Origin: Certhia americana
Taxonomy: Eukaryota; Chordata; Aves; Passeriformes; Certhiidae
Length of the DNA: 64,000 bases
Reading direction: 5' to 3'
Assembly (NCBI GenBank): GCA_018697195.1
Contig: JAGMWU010000028.1
Span: 4,711,731-4,775,730, forward strand
Shown here: positions 1 through 12,166 of the stretch, in pieces
Layout of the letters: each line of letters begins with the position of its first letter
Numbering within the stretch: the stretch's first letter is position 1
Made by a program: the position numbers and the translations under genes
The notes under the pieces: model-generated
Database searches by the model: none
Told to the model about the DNA's origin: nothing
The model's input: the letters and a program-made list of their open reading frames with translations, nothing else

Positions 1-274
1 GAAGTTGCAGCCTCCTTGTGCTGAAAAACACCTGGCCATCCTCAAAACTAATTCTAAACAACGCAATAGGGAGCAAAAGAGGTAAATTCTCCCACAGACT
101 GAGTATTTGCTTCCATCTCAGCTAGACAAGTTTAACCTAACTCTGCACCATTTCCCTTCCCACAGCAGTTTGCACCACAAGCTGCACGAAGCGCTGGGAA
201 GGGCTCCCGCAGGAGCAGCAGAGGGTTCTTTTCTGACAAGTGCCAGACTGGTGCTGGTGCCAAAGCTCGGGTAC

Positions 275-473
275 CTCCTACTTTGAGCTCCTGCAGGTTG
301 CCGTTGTACTGGGAGCAGTGGAAGAAGAGCCGGGCCTGCCGCTCGGAGCACTGGATGAAGCCGTAGGAGGTCAGCAGCTTCTCGATGACGCCGGTCTCGC
401 GCAGCGCGGCCGAAGTACCGTTGGGGTACCCGTTGTGTCCATTGTTGTGGAGCAGGTTTGGATCAAAGCTCAT
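275..473 (-). CDS. CSDE1: CSDE1 (UNR) first coding exon, residues 1-66
   Basis: CSDE1 is a cytoplasmic RNA-binding protein built from cold-shock domains that controls translation and mRNA stability. The exon starts at its ATG: a splice acceptor CAG lies at 476-474 and ATG at 473-471. Translation begins MSFDPNLLHNNGHNGYPNG, the family N-terminus. It then enters the first cold-shock domain, with YGFI and the RNP-like LFFHCSQY, and ends in LQELKVG at a GT donor (274-273) in phase 1. The 199 bases give 66 codons plus one base. All later exons lie left of the window. NRAS, the usual next gene, is not in view. Confidence 0.95.
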
Positions 474-3354
474 CTGGGCCACATAAAGCAAAGAACAATC
501 TGAATATCTAAACACTGAACATCAGCCTCTTTCCTTCACGGTAACGCATAGAGCTTGTGTAAGTTAGTGAAACGTTCCTAAAATGTGTTCTCGGTTTTAC
601 TCTGCTCTTAAAACAGAGTAAAACCACCAAAAGAGTTGAGCTTTTTTAAGACTGTAATCCTTAAAATTTATCCAGGCAACGTATTTATAAAACAAGCCAG
701 AACTGTAAGGCAAAACCAAAGCTTGCTTAGAACAAAACAGACTTCTGGCATTTTTCAAGTATTACACCTCAAAGTACTCCCACATTCACTGTTTCACACC
801 AGAGCCTGAAAACATCTGAAGTATTTGCTCTTCCAAATTAAACAGGTGATTAGGAAAATGCAACAGTTCTGAATCAACACAATTAGGTTCAAATCCCTGC
901 ATAGTTTCTCCCTAGTTCATGTGTTCAGTCTTTCATACTAAAAAATAGTATTAAGTAATTAAACAGTTTTGCACAGTTATGGAATTAATAAGCAGAATTT
1001 AGAATTCCTGTGGCATAGAAGCTCAAGTGCCAGAAAGACACAGAAAATTTTAAAATAGCACTCAAGGTGTAATGAACTGCTAAATTAACTGCCGTCTATT
1101 AAAATATTTTATTTTATGGGGTGTTTTTCGTTTTCCAGTCACAGAGTCACCCTTGAAACATTCCCAATCCCTTTACCAACTCATTGGCTTTTCTGATGCA
1201 CAAGTCTCCCTTTTAAAGCAGGGCACTTGGACTTACAGGTTAGCAATTAAATCAGATGAAATGCACTACACTTCACTAAACACTGCAATTCACCTGGAGC
1301 AACCCTCTTCCCTCCAAACAGTCAACATGCACCTTAAAATACACAGGATTATTTCTTAGATTCCAGAGGTTTTAATTTGGAAACAGAATCATATAGGTTC
1401 TCTGCTTTCTTGTTGCAACAAGCAGAGATTAAAAATTACTCAGCAATGTGTTTAGTGAAGATAAAAGACACCTGAGCAACTTGTAAAAGGGTCATGTTTC
1501 TCACTCAAACACAGCCAGTGAGTTACTCAATGTATTAAAAGGCACAGCATTCTTATTCTGCTGTTTGTAAATCAGTTTAGAAGTGATCAAAGAGCACCAA
1601 AAAACACCTGCTGTGAAGTTCTTGGGCAGAAATCTTTGGTCTTGGATACTGACATTAAAAAAAAGAAATTGCAAACAAGTGCACAAAGTAAAGACTGACA
1701 GTATTTTATCTCCAAGAGGAGGTCTTCACCCTCCTTCTGGTTCAGACCCACATGGGGCAGATGTAGATGAAGAAAAACACAAATAACAGAAGGTGGGGGA
1801 GTGATTTGAGGGGGCAAAAGGATCCCAGGACACTGTGTAATGGTCTCCATCCCACAGCACTGCTCAGCACTTCCACAGTACAGCATTACCACCAAAGGCT
1901 TTAAGAATCCACTGAACTGCTAAATTTGCTGTGGTATCATTTCTGTAACACTCATGCTTATTTCTTTGCTCTACATCTCACTTTTCTTTCCCTAAAAAAT
2001 CAGTAACAATCTCAATTTTAATCAATGCTGCCCTCTTATTTTTACCTGACCAACCTGCAATAACATAAATCAATACCCTTCACATGTTTCCAGTCATGCA
2101 ATACTGTCATGCCAGGAAATAATGAATCAGGAACATGACCCTGTTAGAGACACACAGAGAACTCCAGCCCATCCCTCCTCAAAGGCCTCCTGCCAACACA
2201 GACAGCCACAGCTTTGTCCAGCTGAGTCCTGGAGACCTCCAAGGACAGAGGTTCCTCCACCTTTCTGGGGTAACTGTTGCCTCAGCAAAGATCTCTTTCC
2301 ACTCCTGTCCAGCCTAAGCTGCTCAAAGGACAAAATCCACAGCAATCACATCTTTTCTATGCACTGGATTATGTTTAAAGGACACATTTTTTCTGAGTAT
2401 TTAACAAAAAGCACTTGATAATGCTGCTAAAATTTACTGACTAGTTCCTGTCAGCATCATCCCAAGATAACAATCCTTATCTTTAAAGAAAGGCAATCCC
2501 AGGACACTCCACACAAGAAAATATCCTTGTGGGAACACAACAGCTGAAGTGTTTTAAGCTATCGTAGAGTTTGAAATACTTTTCAAAAATAAACTGGTCC
2601 TGCAAGTAGGGTGGCTGGGGGAAGAGAAAATGATATGTTATTATACCTTCTCCCAGGAGAATTACAGGCCAGAGCATTAACCCATTCTGGAAGCTGGAAG
2701 GAGCCTGCCAAAGGCTTCTGTGAGTCACCAAATGGCCACCTCACCTCTGATACAAGGGAAGCAACAAACAGAACTAAAGCCTCAAACATGAACTAAAGGT
2801 ACATCAGATAAAAACGACAAAAATCTAGCTTAAAATTTAGCTCAGAATAGCCTCTCTTAGGGTTAGAAAGCCACAGTGCTTCACCTCCTGCTCAGACTAC
2901 CACTGCATGACATCATTTGAACAGTCTGAGTTTGAAGGAGCATTAACAGCACAGCACAAAGAACTCCTCATCAGTCCTCTAAAGCCTGACAACTTCAGTT
3001 CAAACAAAGATTCCTCAGGTGGCACTAAATTTTTCTGTACAAAGATACTATAAAGTATCAGCAGCTTTTCCAGATAATTGTCGAATTCCTACATTGTATA
3101 ACAGGAGAATGAACTATTAACCTCATCAAAAGAAATATTCAGAGGACGAAAAAAAACCCTTGTGCTGGAAGAGTAAAAGACTATAGAGAAGTTATTTGAG
3201 AAAAGGGATTGGAACCACCAATCTACTAGTACTGGGAGAGAGAAACACCAATAATCAGCTCCCAAGGTGATTATATAACAATTATAAATATTGTTAAATA
3301 GAACCACATTGCAGGTACTAGGAATTCACCGTACTAAATGAACGTAACAGCAAA

Positions 3355-3545
3355 GAGTCATGGAACCACTGAATGGTTTGGGTGGGAAGGAGCCTTAAAG
3401 ATCATCCTGTTCCACCCCCTGCCATGGGCAGGGACACCTTCCACTAGCCCAGGTTGTTTCAAGCCCTGTACAGCCTGGCCTTGGACACTTCCAGGAACGG
3501 GGCAGCCACAGCTGCTCTGGGCAGCCTGTGCCAGGGCCTCACTAT
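3355..3545 (-). mobile_element. CR1 LINE 3' fragment
   Basis: The stretch reads as the antisense of the avian CR1 3' end: the phrase for 'ccttaaagatcatc' followed by the conserved CCATGGGCAGGGACACCTTC block and the GGGCAGCCTGTGCCAGGGC block. It is 5'-truncated, as is usual for CR1. Confidence 0.85.
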
Positions 3546-3671
3546 TAAATGAATTCATTATCAAGAACTATTAAAAAAAACCTAACCAACCCCACGCCCT
3601 TCTGTTAAAAACTTAGTAAGAACCATGTTCAAAAATACACATACAACTCTTTCTCCACCCCGTGCACCAAC

Positions 3672-3752
3672 CTCGCAGTGATATTCAAATATTGCACTTT
3701 CAGTAGTATTTGCCGATTCTTCTGTTTCAGCACAAGTTTCTAAGGATGAAGA
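3672..3752 (-). other. candidate alternative or 5' UTR exon of CSDE1
   Basis: On the minus strand a pyrimidine-rich tract of about 60 bases (3755-3825) leads to an acceptor CAG at 3755-3753. An 81-base segment follows, then a donor GAG|GTTGGT at 3672-3671. The segment is open in one frame (27 codons, acidic, containing ETEESANTTESAIFEY). It would join in frame to the CSDE1 ATG exon, which begins exactly at its ATG. The signals are seen in the sequence; use as an exon is inferred. It may equally be untranslated leader or a chance match. Confidence 0.35.
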
Positions 3753-4167
3753 CTGCTATTATTTTAAAAAAGGGAACAAAAGGAAGAGAGACAAAAAGAG
3801 AAAGAAAAAGATAGCAAAAGAAGGTGATCTATCAAGCTATAGAGAATACAAGTGCTGCTGCCCTGGGCAGTTTCACTACAGCACTGGAGAAAACAAAGAC
3901 TACTATAGCAGCGTCGGGACGTGCTCTTTTGAAGCTGTTGAGTAGGCACAAACTTCTTGTTTCAGATCAAGCCTTGTATCTTCTTCAGTGTAAGTTGCCT
4001 CTTCTTTGGTCTTGAGTTGTTACAATGTGGTATACTTATATTCTTTTCCTGATCTGAACTTGAAGCAGCAGTTTCAGGTGGTAAATTCTGTTCTGTTCCA
4101 CTTCATACTGGAGAAAGGAGAAAGACACACACACTAAGTATCACTTTGAAGGAAATTCTCATCAAAT

Positions 4168-4228
4168 CACAGAATGGACTGGTTTGCAAGGGACCTTAAA
4201 GACCATCTATTTCTAAACCCCCTTGCAC
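4168..4228 (-). mobile_element. short CR1 3' end
   Basis: About 60 bases resemble the terminal CR1 segment in antisense (tcacagaatgg, then gggaccttaaagaccatc). It is degraded, and a noisy second copy lies near 12790-12845. Confidence 0.6.
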
Positions 4229-6739
4229 ACATCAGTTTTAGGTCTTACTAATAACAGGTGCATTTCCTCCACCTTAATACAGTAAATTTAATCCATGTTA
4301 GGAAAAGCTGGTTCAGACATAACTGGCATTCCCACTTCCAGTTTTATTTTCCAAAAGACTGGTAGACTCCAAGCCAGTGAGATGGTATTTCCAATTCTGA
4401 ACTCTTCAGAAACACTTAAGCCTCTCAGGGAAGGGCCCAGTGTGTACCATTAAAATAGCAACTCCATTTTGATCATTAGTATTTGCTCCATTAGCAGGCC
4501 TTAGTCCTCCTATCAATAACTTTCTATGGCTGCTTATTAATTAAATTATGCCATAATTTATATAAGTGCTCTCACAGATCCTCAGAGGAGCAACAGGGAT
4601 ATATCTTATACATGGGAATTAAAATTTCTTGATTACTTCTGTTCCAAAGTTTAAATTAAGAACTAGTGATACCTGAAGCACACTTAGACTTGTATAAAAA
4701 TTAACAAATTTCTCAATTACGTGTACAGACACTGCATGTAAAATAACACAGAGCCATTCTCTAGACTTCTGAAACAGTTTTTGTAAAATATTGATTACAT
4801 GTGATGGTATTTGTGTAGCTAACATCAGGGAGAATCCTTTCTGCACCAGTAACTAGTTAGCAATTAATTCCCTTCTAAAGTTTTCCAGTGCCACTGTCTT
4901 TTCATGAGAAAAGCAGTTTCGGCAAATTGCCACCTACCTCACAAAACAGAACTTTACAGAAACAGAAGCCTTCCTTGAGAAGAAATCAAGTTTTGAGTTT
5001 GTTGCTTACTCAACAGATAGTTAAAAAAAAAAAAAAAGGAGAATATTTTTGTGGACAAAAGCAGGTGAGAAGCACCAGAGCTCTGACCTCACAGACACAT
5101 ACACTGGCAGTTCTGCAGTAATCTAAAGGTATGAAGCATCAGAGCACAACTCTTCCCTAAATCATTCCACAGGTCACACACCAAAAGAGAAAGAATATGG
5201 ACAAAGCCTATTTCTCCTGTGTAGCAGGAAAGTGAATTTCACAACTTGTTCTGAGCTTTGAATTCCCTCTGAATTTAACAGTCAATTTAAGTGACTGAAA
5301 CCTGAATGCAAAGACACTTCAAACTCTCAGCCTCACCACAGTGAAAACACAGAGTGAAGGCAGCTACTGCAAGAACCCCAAATGTGCAAACTCCCGTTTT
5401 ACAGAAGTTTGTATTTCAGATTTCCCCCAGCTGATGCATCTCCTTCAGCCACCACTGAGAATTTCCAGCTGAAATGAGTTTTTCTGTCAGATCCTTAAAC
5501 ACACGTGAAACAGATTAAACAAACTGGGTGAGGGCTGTTCCAATCTGGTGTGGATTATAAAATACTATAAATCAGAAGACACAAAGCTATTGCAAAGATA
5601 ACAGTATCACTGCTTTTCCCTCTCCTCAGCATTACACTGGGGCAACTGTTACAAGCCCTTTCAGGACAGCCTTATTTTGGGGCAGCACTTCAGCTCTGAA
5701 ATCAGCACACTACATCCCAGGAACTGCACAGACACACTTGAAATCTTCTCACGTACTTCCCTCTCATTTAATTAGACTGATATTATTAGAGCTCTCCTAG
5801 AGATATCATATCATATTATATTTATCATTTTTCTGCCTGTAAAATATATCACTTTTTCATTTCACAATCAAAACACCTCATCTGATCAAAAAAGACAAAA
5901 GTTAATTTTATCAGTCATGGAATAAAGGCATAAATCTTTCCATTAAACCCCACTCTGATTTGATAACAAGATGGGTTTGCTACACTTAAAGTTATTTTTA
6001 AAAAGCTCATAAAGCAAGCAAAACTCAAGCAAAAAGAAATATGTGCTCATCTGCCTCAAATTCTTTACTTTTTAATTCAGCTACTATAAATACTCCAAAT
6101 GGTAAACACCCTGAGCAGCTCGCCCAGCCTCCAAGTCTCACTGCCCTCTGCATTTGTGTATTTACAGCTGAAAGGTTTAATGCAAAGACAGGGAAGAGCT
6201 GGGCCCTGCTCTTGAGGTGTGTCCTGTGCAGATCCTGCTAAATGACAGCAGGTCACATGAAGCTGTTCACAGGCAGAAAGCACCTAGGGAGCCCCACATG
6301 GAACCTGCCCGATGACAGCATCGTTCTGCTTCCCATTTTCTTCACAAAAAGAAGCAACTGCAAGGACATGCATTCTGTGGATCAGAGCACGTGCTTCCAG
6401 AAACAGCCCTCTACGATGTGACCAAGGTACAATTCAATAAAGATAAAACTTTGTCTTTTCAGTGTGCACATACAACACAGATCCGGGGAGATCAGGCTCC
6501 TCCATCTCTTTTCAGATGGATATTGGAAAGCAGCACAGAGCACTGGCTCCTGGGCACCCCAGCCAGGACGTGACAGCTACCAGACGAGCCACCACCACAG
6601 CCGTGAAGTCCTTTACACGTCAGGAAAAATACATATATGGGGGAAAAAAGAAGCAAAGAACTGCCAAGGGCATCTATAAAGGATGTGCGGAGAAAAAAAA
6701 AATCAAAAAAAAGTCGTTAAAAGAAATACCCGGATTTTT

Positions 6740-7790
6740 TAAGGGTTGTGTGGTGCGGAGACGAACCCCACGCTGGGTATCGGTGCGGACAGCAGAGAAC
6801 CGGCCCCGGCCCGACGGAGCCGCCCAGGCCCGGTCCCTGCCGCGGCCCCGCTCGCTGCGCTGCACCAAGATGGAGGCGGCGGAGCGAGGGGCGGCCGCGC
6901 CGAGGGGCGGCGCCGGGGCCCCGCCGCCAGCGGAGGCCGCCGTGGCGCGGGGGCGGCGGCTCCGGCCGGGTGACAAGCGGCAGGGCCGTGGCGGCAGGAC
7001 GGGCCGGGGGCAGCGCCCGCCCAGCACACAAAGGGGGGCGAGGCGGCGGGTCGCACCACCGCCACACAAAGGGCCGCGGCGGGCGCTGCGCCTGGCGGGG
7101 CCGCGCGCGGCACGCCGGGAGCCGCCGCCGCCAGCTCCGCCCGCACGGCCCCGCGCGGCCCCGCCTGAGGGCAGAGCCCCCGCGGCGCGCCCCCTCACCG
7201 CCGCGGCCCGCGAGCCACGGCGGTTCCGGGACGGCCGGTCCCAGCGCGGCACTCGGCGCCGCTGTCCCGGAGCCCCCGGAGTGCAGCCCCGCGCACCCAC
7301 GCGCCCCGCGGCCGCCGCTCCCATCCCCGCACGCGAGGCATAGTAGGCCGCCACGCCCAACCACCCCCCCAGCCGCGCGCAACCCCGGCGGGGCGGCCGG
7401 CGCGCGACCCCAGGTACGGGCGGAGACGCGCGGGCGCGGTCCCGCGGCTCTCGGAGCCCGCCGTGGAGGGAGGGGTATGGCGGCGGGCTCCCGGGCCTCC
7501 CCGCACCACCCAACAGCCCCTCAGGGCCCCCGCTCCAGCCGCCGGCCATGAGCAGCAAGGCACGGCACGTGGAGAGAAATCACGCGCTCTCGCGAGAGCC
7601 GCCCGCGGAGGGGGGGAAAGGGGCGGGGCCGCGCGTGCGCGCTTCGGGGCCACCCGCGGCCGTGGCCACGACTCGCGGCTCGCGCCGGAGGGGATTGGGG
7701 GGGGAACCAGTGAGGGGGGGGCGCAGCACGCGCGCGCGCCCGGGGGGAGCGCAGCGCACCCTGCGGCTGGGGAGGGAGAACGGTGAGGGG
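6740..7790 (-). promoter_or_regulatory. CSDE1: CSDE1 CpG-island promoter and first-exon region
   Basis: This is a very GC- and CpG-rich kilobase upstream (minus strand) of the CSDE1 ATG exon, where the noncoding first exon is expected. A good minus-strand donor, GCGGCG|GTGAGG, lies at 7199/7198, so an exon 1 from about 7550 to 7199 is plausible. A YY1-like AAGATGGAGGC sits near 6868-6878. There is no TATA box, as expected for a housekeeping CpG promoter. The long open frames on both strands here are composition effects. The exact start site cannot be fixed from sequence. Confidence 0.75.
7588..7597. promoter_or_regulatory. palindromic TCTCGCGAGA promoter motif
   Basis: This is an exact TCTCGCGAGA palindrome inside the CSDE1 CpG island. 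The motif is known from housekeeping CpG promoters and is bound by BANP. It lies just upstream of the inferred CSDE1 start. The duplicate copy keeps it at 16336-16345. Confidence 0.7.
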
Positions 7791-8460
7791 AGAGACGAAA
7801 ACCCGGGAGGGGAGAAAAGAGACCCGGTGTGGGGAGAGACAAAACCCGGGAGGGGAGAAAGAGAAACCCGGTGTGGGGAGAGGACAAAAACCAGTGAGGG
7901 GAGAAAGAGAACCCCGGTGTGGGGAAGAGACAAAAACCCGTGAAGGGGAGAAAGAGAACCCGGTGTGGGCGAGAGACAGAAACCCGGGAGGGGAGAAAGA
8001 AGAACCCCGGTGTGGGGAGAGACAAAACCGGGAGGGGTAGAAAGAGAACCCGCGCTGAGGAGGAACACACAACCCAGGAGCGAGAAAGAGAACCATTGTG
8101 GGGCGGAGAACACAAAAACCCGGGGGGGAGAAAGAGAACCCGCGTGTGGGGGAAAAACACATAACCGGGAGGGGAGAAAGAGAGCAACCGGTGATGGGGG
8201 AACACAAAACCCGGGACGGGGAGAAGAGAACCCCGGGTGGGGAGGAGACCCGCGACTGCGGGGGTAACACAATCCGTGAGAGGAGAACGAGAACGGCGAG
8301 CGGCTGTTTGCGAGAGAGAGAGCCCGGCTGAGGGGGAACACAAACTCCGGAAAGAGAGGAGAAAGAGAACCCGGTGTGGGGAGAGAGAGCCCGGCTGAAG
8401 GGGATGAGTGACAAAACCGGTGAGGGGGGGAGAGAGAGAGGTGAAACCCCGGCGGAGGGG
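7784..8460. repeat. purine-rich GC minisatellite upstream of CSDE1
   Basis: This is a tandem array of degenerate units of roughly 40-50 bases built on 'ggggagagacaaaacccggg' and 'gagaaagagaaccccggtg'. It has no coding meaning, and its Ser/Pro/Leu-rich minus-strand translations are repeats. A longer version of the array lies at about 16505-17390. Confidence 0.85.
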
Positions 8461-8894
8461 AGAGCTTGAGGCCGGCACTGCCACGCGAGAAGAAGGAGGG
8501 GAAAGAAAGAGGTGAGGAGAAGGAAAGAAAAGGGAAAGCCGCGTCTCGAGGGAAGAGAGAAAAGCGGCTTGAGAGGGAAGAGCCCCGGGATGAAGCGTGG
8601 AGACCCGAGAGAGGAAAAGGACAGCTCGGCCCGGGCCAGGGCAAAAACAACAAGCCAAACGGGCACGTTCAGGCCCTCAGGAACTCGCTCCTGTGCAGGC
8701 AGCGCTCGAGGGACACGAGCGTGAGCTCGCTGAGGGGGGGTTCCCACTGAGCTGAAAGAATCGAACAATACGAAGCTCGACCCAATTGCAAACAAGAAGA
8801 GCAAGTTCTCAAATGCCCAGCAAGTTCTCAAAATGCCCAGCCGCCCTCGGGAACCGTGTACCATGGCTATTAACAGTGAGCGAGTCAGTACAGA

Positions 8895-9102
8895 TCCAGA
8901 AAAATCCAGAGCTGTAGCGGGAGGTTTAGGTGGATTTTGGGAGAAGGTTCCTCCCCCAAGCGGATGCTGGGCACTGCCCCGCCTCACCCGGGCAGGAGCC
9001 CGGCCCCGACGCTGCTCAGGAGCCTTTGGACAGCACTCCGCCAGGGGGATGGCACAGGGTGGGGCGGGCTCGCTGGGATAAGGTGCAGGGCAGGGCTGGC
9101 CT
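8895..9102 (+). mobile_element. CR1 3' fragment cut by an assembly gap
   Basis: The segment contains 'gaaggttcctcccccaagcgga', 'ctgggcactgcccc' and 'gcaggagcc...ctgctcagg', the same CR1 subfamily segment as at 17775-18015 and 37540-37800. It stops at the N gap, but the copy at 17775 continues to the normal 3' end. Confidence 0.8.
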
Positions 9103-9202
9103 NNNNNNNNNNNNNNNNNNNNNNNNNNNNNNNNNNNNNNNNNNNNNNNNNNNNNNNNNNNNNNNNNNNNNNNNNNNNNNNNNNNNNNNNNNNNNNNNNN
9201 NN
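9103..9202. other. assembly gap of 100 N
   Basis: There are exactly 100 unknown bases, a common convention for a gap of unknown size. The left flank is CR1 and the right flank starts at once with inverted copy sequence. Confidence 0.98.
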
Positions 9203-12014
9203 TCTGTTTATAATTCACGTGTGTTTATGACTGAACGGAAAACTCTTCAGCTGGAAATTCTCAGTGGTGGCTGAGGAGAAGCAGACAGCGGGGGGAAATC
9301 TGAATACAAACTTCTGTAAAACGGGAGTTGGCACATTTGGGGTTCCTTGCAGTAGCTAGCTGCTTCACTCTGTGTTTTCACGTGGTGAGGCTGAGAGTTG
9401 AAGTTGTCTTTGCATTCAGTTATACATTGCCACTTAACTTAAGACTGTTAACATGTCAAGAGGGAATTCAAGCTCAAACAAGTTGTGAAATTCACTTTTC
9501 CTGCTTACACAGGAGAAAAGGCTTTGTCCTAGTCAGTTGCTCTTGAATTGAGGTTAATTGACTTGTGGAATGATTTAGGGAATAGGTTGGCTCGTGATGA
9601 GCTTCATACCTTTATATTGACTGCAGACTGCCAGTGTGTTCCTGTGAGTCAGAGCTCTCTAGTTCTTTCACCTGCTTTGTCCACAAAATATTTCCTCCCC
9701 CGTATTAGAAAAAAATTTTATTTTTTAACTATCTGTTGAGTAAGCACAACTCAAAACTTGATTTCTTCTCAAGGAGGCCTTCTGTTTCTGTAAAGTTCTG
9801 TTTTGTGAGAAATCAGGTGTGGGCAAATTAATTTCCGAAACTGGGTGCTTTGTCATCATAAAGACCGTTGTGAGCCACTAGGAAAACTTAGAAGGCTGGA
9901 ATTAATTGCTAAACTAGTGTACTAGGGGACTGCAGAAAGGCTTGGGCCTCCCTGATGTTTACAAGATACACACAGACATACACATGATCATATGTTACAA
10001 AAACGTGGTCTTCAGAGGTCTAGAGAAAGGCTCTGATGTTATTTTGTACTCTGTGTCATTGTCCTGACCACGTAGTGAGAAATTGTGTACTTTGTTATAG
10101 CAAGTCTAGATGATGCTATCGGTATCACTTAGTTCTTAATTTAACCTTTGGAACAGCAAGTAAATCAAGAAATTTTAATTCTACCATGGTCATAAAGTAT
10201 ATCCCCTGTTGCTCCTCTGAGGATCTGTGAGGCACTTAAACATAATAAATTATAGAGATAGTTTAAATTAATAAATCAGGAACCATAGAAAGACTGTTGG
10301 AGGAAGGACTAAGGCCTCTAAGGAGCAAATACGTAATGATCAAAATGGGGAGTTGCTATATAATTAATGGTACAGGACGCACATGGACACCTCCCTATCT
10401 AGAGGCCTAAGTGGTTGCTGAAGAGTTCAGATTGGAAACTACCCCTCACTGGCTTGAGTCTACCAGTCTTTGTGGAACAAATAAACTGTGGAGTAGTGGG
10501 AAGCAAAAAATATGTCCCATGAACGCGGCGGCTTTTCCGAACATGGATTAATTTACTGTATTAAAGATTAAAGGAAATGCCCTGTTATGTAAGTGACAAG
10601 ACCTAAAACAGATTGAATGTGTGCAAGGGTTTTATAAATGAGTGGGCTGTAAGGGTCCCTTGCAAACCCAACCAATCTGTGATTGAATGATAATTGGTCC
10701 TTCAAAGGTGATACTTAGTGTGTGTTGTTCTTTTCTTTCGCACTTTCAATGTCTCCAGTATGAAGTGGGGAACAGTGAACAAATGTTACCAACCTGAAAC
10801 TGCTGCTTCAAGTTTCAGGCTGCAGGAAAAGGAATAGTAAAAGTTATAAACCAAGTATTGTAACAACTCAAACCAAGAAGAGGCAACTATCCCACTGAAG
10901 AATACAAAGGCTTATCTGCAAACAAGAATTTGTGCCTACTCAACAGCTTCAAAAGAGCACGTCCCGACCTGCATAGTAGTCTTTGTGTTGTTCTCCAGTG
11001 CCTGTAGTTTACACTGCCCAGGGGGGGGCAGCAGCCTTGTATTCTCTATAGCTTGATAGATTCAACCTTCTTTTGCCTATCTTTTTTCTTTCCTCTTTTG
11101 TACTCCATCTTCCTTTTGTTCCCTTTTTTACTAATAGCAGTCGTTCATCCTTAGAACTGTTGTGCGTAACAGAAGAATCGGCAAATACTACTGAAAGTGC
11201 AATATTTGAATATCACCTGCGTAGGTTGGTGGCACGTGGTTGCAAAAGAGTGTTTGTATGTGTATTTTTTTAACATGGTTCTACTAAGTTTTTACAGAAA
11301 GGCGGTTGTTGTTTAAAAGTTTTTTTTTTAATAGTTTCTTGATATGACTTTATTTAATAGTGAGTATATCCGCTGGCACAGGCTGCCCATACCAGCTGTG
11401 GCTTCCCCGTTCGGAAGTGTCCCAATGCCGGCTTGACAGGACTCTTGAAATAACCTGGCTCCGTGGTGGTGGTCCCTGCCCTGGGCAAGGGGTGAAACAG
11501 GATGAGCTTAAGGCTCCTTCCCACCCAAACCTCTTCAGTGGTTCCATGACTCTTTGCTGTTACGTTCCTTTAGTACGTGTGAATTCCTAGTACCGCTGCA
11601 ATGTGGTTCTATTTAAACATATTATATTGTTACATATCACCTTGGTACCTGATTATTGGTGTTGATCTCCATCTCCCAGTGACCATAAGTGGGTGGTTTC
11701 AATCCCGTTTTCTCAAATAACTTCATCTATAGGTGGCCTTGTACTCTTCCATCACAGGGGTTTTTTTTTTCATCCTCGATATTTCTTTTGAGTGAGGTTA
11801 ATATTTCAGTGGTCTCGCTGTGTGCGTACACGTAGGGTTTGACAATTATCTTCAAGCTGCCTGATAAAACTTTATAGCATCTGTGTACAAAAAAATTACT
11901 AGTATCGCCACCTGGGGGAATCTTTGTTTGAACTGAAGTTGTCAGGCTATATAGTGACAAGGACTGATGAGGAGTTCTTTTGTGCTGTGCTGTTAATGCC
12001 TCCTTTACACTCAG
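9203..12014 (-). repeat. noisy inverted copy of about 2926-5525
   Basis: Read on the minus strand this segment follows 2926-5525 from end to end. For example 9240 onward mirrors about 5478 downward, the CR1 at 3355-3545 reappears reversed at 11355-11555, and 11965-12014 mirrors about 2926-2990. Mismatches are mostly scattered single-base insertions, deletions and short slips. It carries no gene of its own. An assembly origin is more likely than a real duplication. Confidence 0.85.
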
Positions 12015-12166
12015 AAAAAAGAGAAAGAAGGGGGAGGGAGAGAGAAGAAAAATAAGAAGGAGGAGTGGAGAAGCGAGAATGGGAAAACAAGAACAAAGGA
12101 GAAGTAGTTAGAAGAAGGGACAAAGGGGAAGGGGGAAAGAAAGAGAAAAAGGGGAAACGGGCTATT
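12015..12166. repeat. low-complexity purine junction
   Basis: About 150 bases are almost only A and G ('gaaagaagggggagggagagag...'). They sit exactly between the inverted and direct copies and have no counterpart in the parent region. Confidence 0.8.

Larger units (their letters stand above)
474..6740 (-). other. CSDE1: CSDE1 5' introns
   Basis: This AT-rich noncoding stretch separates the ATG exon from the CpG-island promoter, so it is the 5' intron region of CSDE1. Apart from two CR1 fragments and one candidate exon listed separately, no coding signal was seen; open frames are short and lack family resemblance. A run of A sits near 5023. Confidence 0.7.

Noticed and set aside
6462..7558. 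Open frames of up to 294 codons on both strands of the CSDE1 CpG island
   Set aside because: GC-rich DNA lacks stop codons; products are Arg/Pro/Ala-rich, overlap on both strands and match no family.
7784..8460. Array resembling a CRISPR locus
   Set aside because: The units are degenerate and contiguous, with no unique spacers, and the genome is vertebrate.
7195..9218. Minus-strand frames of 357-565 codons rich in Ser, Pro, Leu and Phe, with one crossing the N gap
   Set aside because: They are translations of the minisatellite, and repeats of unit size explain the open frame.
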